Under the pieces are notes generated by a model. It saw nothing but the letters and a program-made list of their open reading frames with translations, was not told the DNA's origin and made no database searches. A stretch of 64,000 nt of DNA from assembly GCA_029531795.1 (NCBI GenBank), contig JAPEIS010000015.1, positions 1,736,001-1,800,000 on the forward strand. Direction: 5' to 3'. The position numbers and the translations under genes are program-made. Positions within the stretch are counted from its first letter, which is position 1; every line of letters starts with the position of its first letter. Below are positions 1 through 12,388 of this stretch, one piece after another. Source of the DNA: Sclerotinia nivalis (Eukaryota > Ascomycota > Leotiomycetes > Helotiales > Sclerotiniaceae).

Positions 1-70
1 GGATCTGAATCTTTTACAGTCTATTCATTATGTCTTCATTAAGAATCTCTTTGATCCTGCGGAATGTCCT

Positions 71-1552
71 TTATATGAAATTTCCATACTGTTGTCTTCG
101 CCATTGGGCTTCCACATCATCTAATCTCCCCCACATTTCACCCCTTCGATCCATCGATCTCCTATTTCCTACAAAACTGTTGACGGAACCTTTTCTTCTC
201 ATCGATCCAATACTAGGCTCATCTTTATACCACGACTTTCCGTTATTAAATCCAAGCACTTCTTCCTCTCTTTCATTGGCATGCTGTGCAACATCATGTT
301 CAGGATTCTGTGTTGGATCGTTTTCAGGATCTCCATCCTGTCCCGGATTGGCCATTTCATATTCCAGCAACTTAATTAATCTGAAGAAGAGAACTGCCAA
401 CCCGGCCCCCAAGAGTGGACCAACCCAATATATCCAATGTTCTCGTGGAAAGTTCCAAACAATCGCTGATGGACCAAAACTACGAGCTGGATTCATGGAT
501 GCTCCAGTAAATGGAACAGCGACCATATGAGCAACAAAGAGAGCCAATCCGATACCGATAGGTGCTACAAATGTTGCTTTGTGCTTCTCCACTGCTAGCA
601 TTATGATAGTGAAGATCAAAGCTGCTGTAGTAATAGCCTCGATAACGAACCCTTGAGCCATAGAAGTGCCGCTTCCAAGTGAGGTGGCGACATCAAGTTG
701 ATTCGGGAAAATCTCTTTTACGAGAATAGCTGCTAAACATGAAGCGCCAAGTTGTGTAATGACAAGAAGCACAGCACGAACTGGTGACACTGCTTTTAGT
801 AAGGCAAGTGCCAGTGTTACCTACTAATGTTAGCTTAAAGCTTCCTCGACAATAATCTTGCATTTACCGCTGGATTAAACAATCCTCCACTAATACGGAA
901 AAATATCCAAGCAGTAACCATAAGACTAGCTCCGAAAGTTGCTGATATATAGAACAAGACCTCGAGATCTGGTGGCTCACGACCTTGAAGTCTCGCAACT
1001 TCAATACCTGCATAGCCAAAGAAAAGAAAAAGTGTCGTGCCGATCAATTCTCCAATAACAGCGACAATATCTGCTACAGTTAGTAAACTCCCAAATATGG
1101 ATTTTTGATCACTCACGATTCTTCCAGTCACTATTCATCCATTTCATCCACGTCGTCACTGGTCGCCTTTTTCTATATCTTCGTATTCTATCTTGTTTCT
1201 GTAAGGTTTGCATCCATGGTCGACTTCTACTCGCTCTCTTATTTTGTATGAAATTATCCCCATTTGTTAGACTGACGAAGCCATCTTCACTTGTTCTGTA
1301 TGGTTGTACTTCTGTATACCGAGTTTCACCGATAGTCGGAAAATGTCTTATGGCTTCGTTTGACCTTCTAGGAAATTCAAACTCTTGCATTGGTATTGGC
1401 ATATTGCTTCGTTGGACAACTCGTCTTGGTGGTGGAAAACTACGATATCGACTATCGTCTAAACGGATTTGAACTTCATCATCCTCATTTGATACGGGAC
1501 TTGCCCTCAATGGTTGGGGATGTTGTGTTATTGTAGGACTTCTCATGATCAT
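71..1552 (-). CDS. Aquaporin (MIP family channel)
   Basis: Membrane channel of the major intrinsic protein family, conducting water and possibly small solutes. Minus-strand exons are 1552-1117, 1073-868 and 820-71, about 463 residues. The introns (43 and 47 nt) have GT/AG ends and CTAAC-type branch sites; removing the second joins the first pore loop as FNPAVTLALA. The second pore loop reads SMNPARSFGPS, so both NPA boxes are intact. The Arg after the second NPA followed by FGPS favours an orthodox water channel over an aquaglyceroporin. The first ~145 residues and the last ~70 are charged hydrophilic tails without membrane segments, as is common in fungal MIPs. A second ATG lies 6 nt downstream of the chosen start. 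Family is firm; substrate and membrane are inferred. Confidence 0.9.
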
Positions 1553-1878
1553 TTTGTTTATGTCGGTATATTGTTACTATGATATGCCAGAAAATATTAT
1601 ATGCAATAGGAGATCATAATCCATTATATGGTTCTGGACTTGATTATAGTTCATGAGTATATGTCACTCCTCTTTCCTCCACCTCACTCTTCGACACAAG
1701 ATTTGTCCACTTGAACAATGCTTGGAAGCTTCTTTACTGATATCGGATTCTCCATAATTGGCAAACAGCTTATCAGCTTTTAGACTTTCCGGTTTCATAA
1801 ATCGTTGTTTTTCATTCGGTATTGATAGATGGATATTCATGCATACATAATGATCAGAAGACCCTCCCCTCACAAGAA

Positions 1879-2067
1879 TTATTTATGCGAAACTTTCATG
1901 ACGATGCTATCTGGGGATATACAAAGTTTCCTGTGGAGTCGAGACCTACCCGGGAACAATAGACGTTTGGAAATAGACGCTAGGCCGGCCGAGAGATCAT
2001 AAAACAACTTATGACGAGATTTTCGCACAGACTTTAACTCAAATGTCTTATTTTTGCTCGGAGGCAT
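1879..2067 (-). CDS. Small hypothetical ORF, 62 aa
   Basis: ATG at 2067, beginning MPPSKNKTFELK, ending in TAA at 1879. It is a basic 62-residue peptide (runs such as SVRKSRHK, SRLHRK) with no signal peptide or membrane segment. It lies about 300 nt upstream of the aquaporin on the same strand. A further open stretch follows at 1873-1664 in another frame, so the two could be exons of one small gene, but I found no convincing splice pair. I do not recognise it, and it may be chance. Confidence 0.2.
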   Translation of the reverse strand: MPPSKNKTFELKSVRKSRHKLFYDLSAGLASISKRLLFPGRSRLHRKLCISPDSIVMKVSHK

Positions 2068-2460
2068 GGTATTGTATTGTGTATCTTCATCGCTGTTTCT
2101 CAACTATCTATCATTTTGTTATCTTCTAAAAGATATCCTGTATACGTAGTAGTGTACAATGCTATACGATGCTATGCGCTATAGTAAGACCACCATGACG
2201 AAAAGTAGATATAAGCAATAACCCCACGCATTTCCAAACCAGCAAAAGTCCACACCTATTGACCACCAAACGATCTTAGCGTCCCGTACTTTACTAGTTT
2301 ACTAGATAAATGTGTATTTGTAGCGCCGCTTACTAGGTTACTGTCGCACGGGTATTAGCTTTTCTATATTTAGGTATATATGAGTAGATGGATGGATGAA
2401 TATCATTATTTGTGCGGAATCGTGCGGAATCCGTGAGATCGACGGACGGATTTGGGAGTT

Positions 2461-2480
2461 GGTTGGTTGGTTGGTTGGTT
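2461..2480. repeat. GGTT microsatellite
   Basis: Five perfect GGTT units. Simple slippage repeat in non-coding DNA. Confidence 0.9.
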
Positions 2481-2801
2481 ACTTTGGAGATTAGAATAGA
2501 AAGGGGTGTTTATGATGGGATTTGGGATAATGAATGAGTGGGGATGGATGAGTGAATGAATGGTTATATTGAGGAGAAGCTTTATTAATTGTAAAGGGTT
2601 CAAGCGTTGATAATGGGTGGGATGTGATAAATGAAGGGAATAAATGGATGGATGGCTATGTTTAGATTTTTGACCAAATCTTGAATTTTTTTGGGCTTGG
2701 TATGGAGTACAAGTCATGTGTTGGCTGGGGGTTTTCTGGAGGTAAGGTTTAGTAATATTTCCAGTTCGACAAATTATTATTACTCTATGTTGTCTAATAT
2801 C

Positions 2802-2897
2802 CATCTCCTTCACCCAACATCTCCGCTATCCACCATCTCCATCATCCACCATCTCCCTCATCCACCATCTCCTTCATCCATCATCTCCGCCATCCAC
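2802..2897. repeat. 16-bp minisatellite, 6 copies
   Basis: Six head-to-tail 16-bp units of the form CATCTCCNTCATCCAC, starting at 2802, 2818, 2834, 2850, 2866 and 2882. The central copies differ mainly at one base (A, C or T after CATCTCC). There are no spacers, so it is a tandem minisatellite and not a CRISPR array. Confidence 0.9.
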
Positions 2898-3011
2898 CAC
2901 TCCTTCATCCATTAATTCCCCAACAAACTCCTCAAACTCATCATCTCCTAACCTCTTTCCACTCCCACTACCCAGCCCCTCCACAATAACCACCAACTCT
3001 CCATACCCCCC

Positions 3012-3705
3012 CTAAATCCAAACCGGAAACAACAAAACCCTCGCACAACTACTAGGAACCACATACGGATCCGGCGCATCAAAATACTTAATCATCTGAA
3101 AAAGCTGCGGCGCATTCAACCCATGACTCCACTCACACACCAGCCACCCATCCGCCTCCTCATCCTGCACCTGAAACCCCGCGCTCCCTTCATTGACAAA
3201 CTTGCCTGTTCCGTATCCGGCCGTAATCGTTACCGGTTCCCAGCGCGCGTAGTTGGTGTCAGAGGGTTGCGCGTTTATGCTGAAGGGGTAGGCGTTTACG
3301 TCGAATTGGAGTTGCGAGGAGTTGAAATACATGCGTGAGCCAGTGGAGTTGGTGGGGTCCACGAAGACGGGGTCCGCCATGCCGGCGCCGGTGTGGAAGG
3401 CTTCTACTGGGGGGGTGTTAGTTGAGGTTCTAATGGTGGGTGGATGGATGGATGGTTTGGTTTTGGGTTATAGGAGAGTGGGAAAAAGGGCTGAGTAGGA
3501 GATGCAGTGACAGTGACTGTGACTTACAAACCCATCCATTGTGTGTGTAATCTCCATCAGTAACAGTCATATGAAGATAGAATTCCCGAGTATTGTTCAA
3601 AGTACCCGGAGTCCAGGCATCCTGTCTCGACTCAATAGTTGGAGCCGCGGACACGAAAGAAAGAATGCTTGAAGCAGCGATTGCGAGATTGCGGATGGAA
3701 ACCAT
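3012..3705 (-). CDS. Small secreted protein, DUF7907-like
   Basis: Exons 3705-3528 and 3406-3012 give 190 residues. The 121-nt intron runs from GTAAGT to CAG and contains a CTAAC branch site; a second AG three bases downstream would also keep the frame. The N-terminus MVSIRNLAIAASSILSFVSA is a signal peptide. The mature protein carries EFYLHMTVTDGD, then EAFHTGAGMADPVF across the splice, then a Trp/Tyr-containing C-terminal half ending in PSSCARVLLFPVWI. The FYL...HTGAG pattern matches a fungal secreted domain of unknown function I know as DUF7907, of similar length. Secretion is well supported; function is unknown. The intron includes a GGAT-type simple repeat. Confidence 0.75.
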
Positions 3706-5089
3706 GATTTTGTCGTTGAGTTATTTGTCAAAATTAAGTATTATATCTAAAGCTCGAGTAGAGTATATGCGAGAGTGATAGAAACTGATGATGATGATAG
3801 AGAAAATACTCTGACTTGGCGTGCACCCAAAGTCCTTATATACATATTCCAGCTCTGGGAACAAACCAACTAAACCATTCCCACACTCCTTGCTTCCAAC
3901 ATAAACCTCACTGCGTCACTCTACTACGCTTCTCATCATTACGAGCCTCTAGCCAGTTTAAATTTCTCGTTTGTCATCCGGACAGAGCGACGCGATATTC
4001 AATATCCAGTTCGTATTTAACATTTCCGTGTCGCATTGATAGGGACCGCGTGAAGATCGTACACATTATACTAAACTATACTGTACGATACGATAGCGGC
4101 ACAAAGATCACAGATTCGCGGTATCGTTGTACATACCCGGTAGTGGCGAACAGCTCACTTCACCTATCGGGGGTTGAATAAGCGAATATCTATGTGTATA
4201 CAGTAGTCGATCGACCCCGCATCACTGCCATTAAACCGACTCGGGATGTAAAGTCTCACAATAGATACAAGAGATTTGAACTAGGTGATAAGTGGCATGA
4301 TTCAAGTATTCGTATTGTCAAGATGATTAATTCTCCGAATCTTCAATCCTTCCCGTATTTAAGGAGAGATGTGTGGTGATTATGTGATGGGAGGAAAATC
4401 AATGTAACCAGTTCAAAGGCCCCGCCTCGTATCGGATTACGTGAGGGGATCTGCAGTGTGTATGCATGTAACCTTACTGTATGTATATAAGCTTCGTGTT
4501 TGGGGAATGGAATATCAGATGATAGGATGTGATATGATATGATATGATATGAGATATAGAATTTTTATTCTTATTTATTTTGCTCATGTATGTGGGAAAT
4601 GTGTGGTGTTGGTGTTGTATTACTTTGGTGATATTTGTCTAGAAGAATGTTTGTACACTTGGTGTTACATGTTTTGTACTCCGTACCGTGAGAGAAGATC
4701 TATTCTAGAGATCGTGCGATAAATCTAATCATTTGAGAATTTACTATACAGAACGTCAGCTCCGCGTACTATGCTCACAGTTTTTGAGGATTGTGGTTTA
4801 CACTGCGAAAATAAAGAACACAAAATATTGCTCACAGAATGAATGTCAAAAATGCATTTTATCATTGCTAGCTTGAGGGAGGAGGTATTATGAATTTGTC
4901 CAATTAATTTTAGAAAAGCTTCTGTAGCACATATATCCCTATAAAAATTCTTGTGGAACTATACACAGCATTGCCTTGAGCACAAGGACGTGTAAGTACC
5001 ACTTCTTAAATTCATACCTTCATTTCCTCCACTTCATAATTCCTTTCCATTTTCAATATCCAAAATCTCAAGACCAAGACCCAAAAACA
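3706..5089. other. Intergenic spacer
   Basis: Upstream region of the secreted-protein gene and 3' side of the glycosyltransferase. It contains the TATA-like box at 3836-3842 and a GATAT pentamer run at 4531-4550. Short open frames at 3816-4379 show no recognisable protein. Nothing else supported. Confidence 0.6.
3836..3842 (-). promoter_or_regulatory. TATA-like box of the secreted-protein gene
   Basis: Sense strand reads TATATAAGG about 130 nt upstream of the ATG at 3705. Position and sequence fit a TATA element; no expression evidence. Confidence 0.4.
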
Positions 5090-6662
5090 CTACAACTTTT
5101 GTAATCCAAATTCGCCCTCAATCAACTCCAATATCTTTCGAGCGGCATCTTTTCTTCCTCCATACTTCTTTCTAACAAGTTCGCCCATTTCCTTTGCCTT
5201 TTCCTTGATAAATTTATCTTCCGTCACTCGAATCAATGCCTTTCCACATTCTTCTCCATCAACATCAGGAGCACAATTCTTACTTCCCCACACACCGATA
5301 CCAAAAAACTCCATCTTCTCGGTATAATCATACGTATCAAACCAACAAGGCAGGATTAATTGAGGAATCCCAGTCTCAATACTCTCAAAATACGAGTTCG
5401 CGCCGCCGTGATGAACAGAAGCTATAATATGGCCGGATCGAAGGATGGAAATAGGTTCTGCCTTGAGCCATTTTACAAGCTTTACTTGAGCGGCAATAGG
5501 TGCGAGGATTTCTTCGATAGCGGGATCGGCTCCTGAGGGTGTAGGTTTGAGTTTCCAAAGTACTTGGATGGATGGATTGTGGGATAGGAGGATGCGGACT
5601 GCGGTTGCAAGATTGCGATTGAAATCTACGCTTCCATTTACATGCGATCCGAAATTGATAAGCACGGTTGGTTTTTTCTCCAACCATTCCAAGAGTTCTG
5701 GATCGCTTTGAGAGAGTGGGTAGGAGGCGAAAGTGAGGGGTCCACAGGCCGTCACATTCTCCGGAATATATGGTAGTTTGAGATCAAACTCTCGTCCAGT
5801 GGGAAGCAAATAATGGATATCTTTGGAGTATGGAACAAAGAATGGATATTGGCCGGGAATATTGGCTTTCTTACGTCCAGCTTCGATGGCTTTGATATTT
5901 GGGCTTGTGACCATGATGATTATGAGACGAATCGTGAGGATAATGTTCAAGGGGATGAGATACCATGGGAGGGGGAAATTGAAACCCGAACATACACTAA
6001 TCAGACTGTTAGATTGGACTTGTTTGAGAGATGGAGCAAGAGACTTACGCGGCCAGACCCCATAATGAAAAGCCATTTGGTTGAGCTTGAGCTAAAGTAT
6101 CCTTAAAACTATTTGGGTTAATACTCATAGTTTTCTTGCCCAAGACTGCACATGCATCAAAACCCTGCGAGCAAAATTTCTCCACCACAATACCGTCCGG
6201 ATTAACACTTTGAACAATTTCAACACAAGAATTAACTCCCTTTACATATTCTTCGGGAGTATAGGACGACAAGATAATTGTCATCTTCGCATAGATTCTC
6301 CATGCTTCTCGAAAACCAACGCCATGTCGTAGACCTTCCTGACCAGGCAAGACTGATGCGAGTTTCTCCACCATCCCAGGGCAGTCTATCGGATGGAAAA
6401 CTGCTTTGATACTACCGGGTGGTATTGGACCATATTCACCAGCATTCAATTCATCGACACGAGTCCGAATGGGCGAACGAAGATTTCCATAGTCGATAAT
6501 ATCAGAGACTTCTTCCGCAAGGGCGCGTGCTTCAAATGAGGCAATATGAACTTCTACTTTGTTGAGAATAAGTTCATAGGCTGTTGCGAATACCACGTTA
6601 CTTTGGCCATACTCGCTGTTCGTCATGAAAAGGATTTTTCGAGGGGGTGTTGAGGTAGGCAT
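5090..6662 (-). CDS. Family 1 (UDP-sugar) glycosyltransferase
   Basis: Exons 6662-6049 and 5996-5090 give 506 residues; the 52-nt intron (GTAAGT to TTAG, branch TCTAAC) rejoins GLAA to VCSGFNFPLPWYLIP. The enzyme should transfer a sugar from a UDP-sugar to a small lipophilic acceptor. The N-terminal half begins KILFMTNSEYGQSNVVFATA, the GT-B acceptor side. The C-terminal half has a donor-binding region with PTVLINFGSH, VKWLKAEPISILRSGHI, then HHGGANSYFESIETGIPQL, which is the UGT signature with its conserved His-Gly-Gly. A hydrophobic stretch (LIPLNIILTIRLIIIM) sits mid-protein. There is no signal peptide, so it is probably cytosolic. Acceptor unknown; no biosynthetic partners lie next to it. 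Confidence 0.88.
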
Positions 6663-7412
6663 GATCGATTTAGAGTAGAAGGTGGGAGTTGAGAAACTAG
6701 TTGTAGAGGATGATGTTGTTTTAGAAGTTTAACAAAAAGTTCGATGGAAAGCTCGAAGATTGCTCATGCCCAAATTAGCTAAATTGAAGCTATTTACTTG
6801 AAAGTGGGGGTTAATCTATCACCCGGCGCCGTAGAAGACAGAAAAGGTCGCAGCTCCCGAGGTTAGGAATCCAATCTCGTTAGAGATTTTGAATTCGCTC
6901 ACGACTGGTGATGGTACTGCGCCGTACTTGAACCAGCATTGATGTGTTGACTCAGTAGTAAATCAGAAACCGCTGGAAGGATTCTTGACTTACCAAACGC
7001 TCTGATCAATATCTGCAGGGTGATATTAGTGTGGAGCTGGTGATTTTATCAATCGCATAGTCATTAGCTCCTATGTTTTAGCGAGAAAACCGACTGTCTA
7101 CTAAAAATACACCACAATTCTTTTAACCTACGGCTTGTCTTAACTTTGAAATGAATCTGTTAACTGACTGCATTAGGGCCTTGATAGTTTTTGTTTCGTT
7201 GTCATAAGGTTTAGTATTTTAGAGATAATTGACTAGCTTGCCGTAGTCATGCAACTGTAGCGGTGTTATCTCCGCTCACTACGAACATGTTGTCGCCATT
7301 AGTTATTCTAGCTTCTAAGACAACCCTTCGACATGAACATTTGGTGTTATTGTAAATGTGAAATTCGAGACAGCTGTGCCCAATCAACTGTTCCCGTCAA
7401 TCAAATCAACAG
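6663..7412. other. Intergenic spacer
   Basis: Upstream region of the glycosyltransferase and 3' side of the HET gene. No coding-looking stretch or repeat seen. Confidence 0.6.
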
Positions 7413-9526
7413 TCAGCTTATTGGAAAGATCTCGAGCCTACGACCGGTATCATCATCATCCAATTCCCCAGCCAATTGATCTTCATAGCGTTTGATTCGT
7501 CTCGCATGAGCCTCATCAATGGCCCGATGCATCGATTTCCACTCAGTAGTATAACACGGAGTGTCAATGTGACATTCGCCCACAAACGTATAATCTGAAT
7601 ATGTATAGTAGGATGCTTCCAAAACTCCGGAGAAATATTTTTTATTTTCTTTCTCCAAATCAGCAAATCGCACACGCTTTGGTCGAAGAACAAAAGGAGT
7701 AGTCAGATCGGCTGCTAGAAAGCAAATAACATCTCCTTTTCTAGCTGTGGCTGGCACTAGAGTTAGAGTTCCATCTTCAAGCGTGGCAAACTTTCTGTTG
7801 TAAAGGACCTCGGAAAAGATCGTCTCGGATATTTCACCATTGTCTATCATGGCATGAGCCCAGAGGATGATACTCAATGTGGAAGCAAAGCGGCTCGCGG
7901 TGGTGATGCTGCTCCGAAAAAAATCTTCATTTTCTTCAAGGAGGTGCAAGTGATCCAGAGACAAAGTCAAAGCAATCTCGTTAAGCACATCCAGCCCCAA
8001 ACCAGATTTAGTAAAAATACTGGTAAGTGGTTGGCGAGGCCTTGAAGAGTCTTCAAGAGGTGGCGCCGTCAGATCAATATCATGATAAAGCGGTTCAATG
8101 GTACTGCACCATCGATTATATATTCCAGTCAAAGCCCGAGTCCAGACCTCTTTAATGGAATCTTTTTGTGGCAATGGAAGTAGGACGTCTTCCTTTTGTA
8201 ATTTCCAGGCAGCTTTTACCGGAGTGATGGCTCGTGAAGTTTTAGTAATAGTGTCTGCCGAACAACCAGAGCATACGAAGGACGATTTGAGCCACCAACA
8301 TTGTAGAGGCTGATAATGACCCCTTCGATTTTTACGGCACGCACTCGGCACAGTACCACCCGCGACATTTGCTATTTCTCGCAAATATCGGTAAGGACGG
8401 GGATAACCTCTCAATGTCCAGTCAGGTGTCCATGATGGCAAACCAAGTTCTTTATCCTTATGCCAACTCTCCTTGCCGCCTTCTATATGTGATAGGACTT
8501 CCAATTTTCTGTCGTCTGGAGATGTTTCAATGCAGTAGCGAGCCAAATCTGTGTAGACATCTTTCACGCTCCTGGAGTAGTCAACCACTAGTGCCATATT
8601 TTGAGAATAGCCAACATCTGGAGAACCTTGTAAGATTCCTTTGTGCGCAAATAGCATATCTCGCGGATCAGAAACTCCTAGTCCTCTTCTTGCCGATAGA
8701 AGTTCTAAAATACCTCTTACGGGAATATCAGAGGGTTTTCTAGTTGGCTTGAAAGCGTCTCGTCTTTGATTCATTGCAACAAATCTACCGAGCGACTCAT
8801 GTAGCCTGGAGGGACGGTAGTCTGATATGGAAATCGTTTCAAATGCATTGAAGAGCTGCTTCCACTTAACACGAAGTCGCCCACACTGCACCCATGGATT
8901 TGCTGAAAAGATCAATTCTTGAAGGACCCATATTCTTGTGAACCAAGGTCGTTCCAATATGTCCAAGAACAAATCCTTTACCCTGTCTAAATCAATGTCC
9001 TTGAAAAGCGAAGCTAAAGTGTCTATTGTCGTCGAGTCTCGGGAGTTCAGGCTCCGATCATGGCTATGTTGAATTGCTTCGAGAAGCAATTTTGAAGATT
9101 CAGTAGACTCGCCGAGATAAATGACTGTGTTTCGTGCGACCTGATAGACTCTTCCAATCTGAACTACTTGTTTGCTCTTTTCATTGTCATTGGTTTGGTC
9201 GATGCAAATTGCATCCACCCATAACAGTTGTTCCCTCGAAGAATCACGTATATGACGTAAAGCCGAATCGAGGTTAGCTGTAACCTCGAATTTTTTTTCT
9301 CGATATAAATCGACTTTGTCACTCGTGCATCACCCCAGACATAGGAGAGCGCGGTATATCCAGAAATGATATCATTGTCGCATTTAGTCAACGTTGTCGT
9401 GAGTAAGGTGCAATGAATACTGGCGGTAATATCAACAGAAGGCTGTAAAACCAAAAGCCGAATCGAATCGAATTCATTTAATGGCTTGTATTGATACCTA
9501 CTTTTTGCCATCACATCACGATGCAT
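7413..9526 (-). pseudogene. HET-domain protein, broken by a -1 frameshift
   Basis: Heterokaryon-incompatibility (HET) domain gene. The first ORF starts at ATG 9526 and contains YTALSYVWGDARVTKSIYIE; the second continues with LLWVDAICIDQTNDNEKSKQ and VARNTVIYLGES, the next conserved HET blocks, then ~500 more residues to the stop at 7413. The two halves lie in different frames. The switch falls at an eight-A run in the sense strand (T8 at 9291-9298); one extra A would give a continuous family-like sequence of about 700 residues. There is no plausible intron at that point. So it is either a real disabling frameshift, an allele, or an assembly/sequencing error in a homopolymer. HET proteins trigger cell death on fusion of incompatible hyphae; the partner here is unknown. 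Confidence 0.8.
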
Positions 9527-10491
9527 GGGAATTGAAGTAGTGTAGTGTACTTTCTCCCACTCTGGTGTGTAATTGAAAGGTCACGTGGCGTCATCAACAC
9601 CTCTTTTCACCCATCCTTCATGAATTTCATATGAACAAACACAATCAACCCAACTTTACAAAACCAGCTCAATTCCCAATAAATAAAATCACAATCAGCA
9701 CCTTCAATCCGCGGATATAAAAACACAACATTCACAACATCCCTTCAAGATTTTCAATGACCTGAAATAAAAAAAGCCCAGCAAATTCATTTCTCCCCAA
9801 AGCCCACCCTTAAGTAGGTAATTATTCATCAAATCCTGTACTCCTTTGCAGCAAAATAAAAAATCAGAAATTATGGTTAATATAAGCAAATCCCTCCTAT
9901 ACTTCACAGCAAATATCATAAATCTCCTTTCCTTTCCTTCCATTATTCCTCCAATTTTTGAACTCTCCGGATTTTAGACTCTCCGGATTTTGTAGCTTAG
10001 CTTAAGAAATAGTTATAAACATTCCAGGAGAATTTTCTGTAGCATCAGCATTTGGGACATATTTTGAAGCCCTTGAGATGATGTCGATATACTTGATAAA
10101 AAGGCATATATATATACTAGGTATCTTTAACGTTATCAAGGTTAATAGCTGCACCGAATCTTTTAAAACGAGTTAAGTACCTATTAATATCTTGATAAAA
10201 CGGAGAGAACAACGGCCACCCTGCACCCTTTGCAATATGGTGACGTGCAAGAATTTTGATTGATTCGAATTACATTACAATCTCTATCTATCAGCCTAAT
10301 CTCTTCAAATCATTTAGTCACGTCTTGTTCATAGTATAGATATTCTTGACTGATATCGATCACAAACAAGGTGGTATTTGCAAAGTGGTATGTTGCGTTA
10401 AACGTTTGGGATACAGATATATACATATATATACAAAATAAACAACATAACAAACAAGAAGTAAATTTCTTATATACAAGCCCAGTGATAT
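9527..10491. other. Intergenic spacer
   Basis: AT-rich spacer between the HET gene start and the dipeptidase 3' end. Short TA-rich runs near 10110 and 10420; a 79-aa open frame at 9704-9943 has no recognisable features. Nothing else seen. Confidence 0.6.
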
Positions 10492-12388
10492 TTATTCCAT
10501 TAAGGCAAGGTCATCCTCAAGAGGCTTTTCGCCCTTCGCCTGTAACCGTGCGGCAAGCTCATCAACATCTTTCCAAACCCTCAAAATATTACCACCTACT
10601 ATCTTTGCAGCGTCTTTATCGCTAACACCTTGTTTAAGAAGTTCGGCTATTAAGTCCGGATACTTGCTTACGTCGTCCAAACCCTCTGGTGTATTTTCTA
10701 TACCGTCAAAATCACTGCCGAAGCCTACATGGTCGTAGCCAATGAGATCACCAATATGCATGACATGTCTGGCCACATGTTCTAACGTTGAGTTGTTTGG
10801 ATAGAAATCCGGAAGTCCACCTGCATTGGACGAGTTCGCGACACATGATACGAAGTCTGGTGCAAAATTGACCATAACGAGGGAATTGGTTTTCTTGACA
10901 AGTCCTAGGATATCATCGGGAACATTACGTGGATGAGGACATATCGCATAGGCAGATGAATGGCTGAAGATCACGGGGGCGAGACTACCCGGCCAGTCCG
11001 CTTCCAAACCCAAGACTGATCGCATAGTATCTTGACTAGTATGCGATAGATCAACAATCATCCCTAGTCGGTTCATCTCATGTATGAGTTGACGACCAGC
11101 TGGAGAGACACCTCCCCAGTGAGGTGTTGACTTTTCAATGTCACCTCCTGGAAGCTCAACCAGTGCCGCATCTGCATAGCGGTTGTGGCAATTGTGTGTT
11201 AGGGTTGCGTAGCGAACTCCTAGATTGTAGTACTGGCGGAGATTGGATATGGAGTTTCCGATTTGATGAAGACCTTCAATAATATATGGAGATATTAGTT
11301 GGCCATTTTTGAAAGCCGACAAAGCTGTGCTACTATTCCCGGGAAGTGAGAAGTACGAAGGATAGGCGGCTTGGAGACGAGTGAGGAGATCAAGTTGGGA
11401 TAAAGTATATGCAACGGCTGAATCAGAAAGTTAGTTGGATTTTTAAATCATTTCAAATCTTTTAGATACATAAGAGAACGTAGGTGAGGAAAGGAGAACA
11501 GTATGACTGGAAAAGAGCGATGAACGTTCTGAACAGGCTGTTCAATAGTCTGAACTAGTAGACTAGACATGAACTTTCAATATCTGAAAACATTTCAATA
11601 TTCAAAGTGAATTCAATATTTCAGAAGATCTGGATATTCAAACGCTTCCGATATTCGAAACTTTTTTATTATTGGATTGCAGTCCGGACTGTTGGATACA
11701 CTGGAACTTTTAAAAAGGACAAGAAGAGATGAGAAGGAATATAAAGCGGCTTGAAAAGGCAATCAGAACACAGCAAAACATCACTAACAATGACCATAAT
11801 TTTCAGTAGAAAAATCACTCCAATTTGAGGGACATGGAGCAAATGCACTCCAAAAAGCTCCCCCATTCTTGCCGGCTTTCAATCGAGGAAGATCCACGTG
11901 ATGAGGCATTCCCCCATTCTCAAAGACATTGGTGAAGCTCTCATCATAGATGCGGCTCTTATAACCGGATCGAATGAAAATTGCAAGATCATTGTGTCCA
12001 TCTATATCCTATTAGCCAAGTCTGAAATTCATATCGTCCAGGTGTGCCAGATGACCATACCTATAAGTGGTGTTTCAGTCAAGATTCTATCCACTCTCTC
12101 CTCAATTGTCTTTGGTTCTTGACTTCCAAATGGCCAACCATGATCGAACGTATCATTGATAAAACCATCGGGTAAAATTAGCATGGTAAGTATAAGGAGG
12201 GAGCATAATCCCAGAACCCCAGCCATTAAATCATTGAATGACCGTTTCCCACGGCCAGTGGTTGGTTCAAAGCAGCCATTTCGGCTATCTTCCGGGTCAT
12301 CAGCATTGATGTTTTGAGGTGACGAACCCTTGATTTCTGGGGATGATTTATCTCTTGATAATAGAGGATCCTGTTCAGTATGAGGCAT
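10492..12388 (-). CDS. Membrane dipeptidase (peptidase family M19)
   Basis: Zinc metallopeptidase that cleaves dipeptides. Exons 12388-12061, 12001-11789 and 11417-10492 give 488 residues. Intron 1 (59 nt, GTATGG to TAG) rejoins ETPLI to DGHNDLAI, which carries the His-x-Asp zinc motif. Intron 2 is unusually long (371 nt); I used GTTAGT at 11788 and CAG at 11418, rejoining ENYGHS to VAYTLSQLDLL. Later motifs include NCHNRYAD, GMIVDLSHTS, VIFSHSSAYAICPHPRNVPD and HVGFGSDFDGIE, all typical of the family. After an acidic N-terminal tail there is one membrane segment (GVLGLCSLLILTMLIL), so it looks like a type II membrane protein. An upstream in-frame ATG at 12475 exists, but MPHTEQDPLLSRD looks like the natural start. 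Confidence 0.9.

Larger units (their letters stand above)
1553..3011. other. Spacer with simple repeats
   Basis: Spacer between the aquaporin start and the 3' end of the secreted-protein gene. Apart from the weak 62-aa ORF it holds a GGTT tetranucleotide run (2461-2480) and a 16-bp minisatellite (2802-2897), both annotated separately. The stretch 2880-3010 is C/A-rich on the plus strand. Nothing else supported. Confidence 0.6.

Noticed and set aside
2802..2897. CRISPR-like array
   Set aside because: Repeats are directly abutting 16-mers with no spacers, and the genome is eukaryotic.
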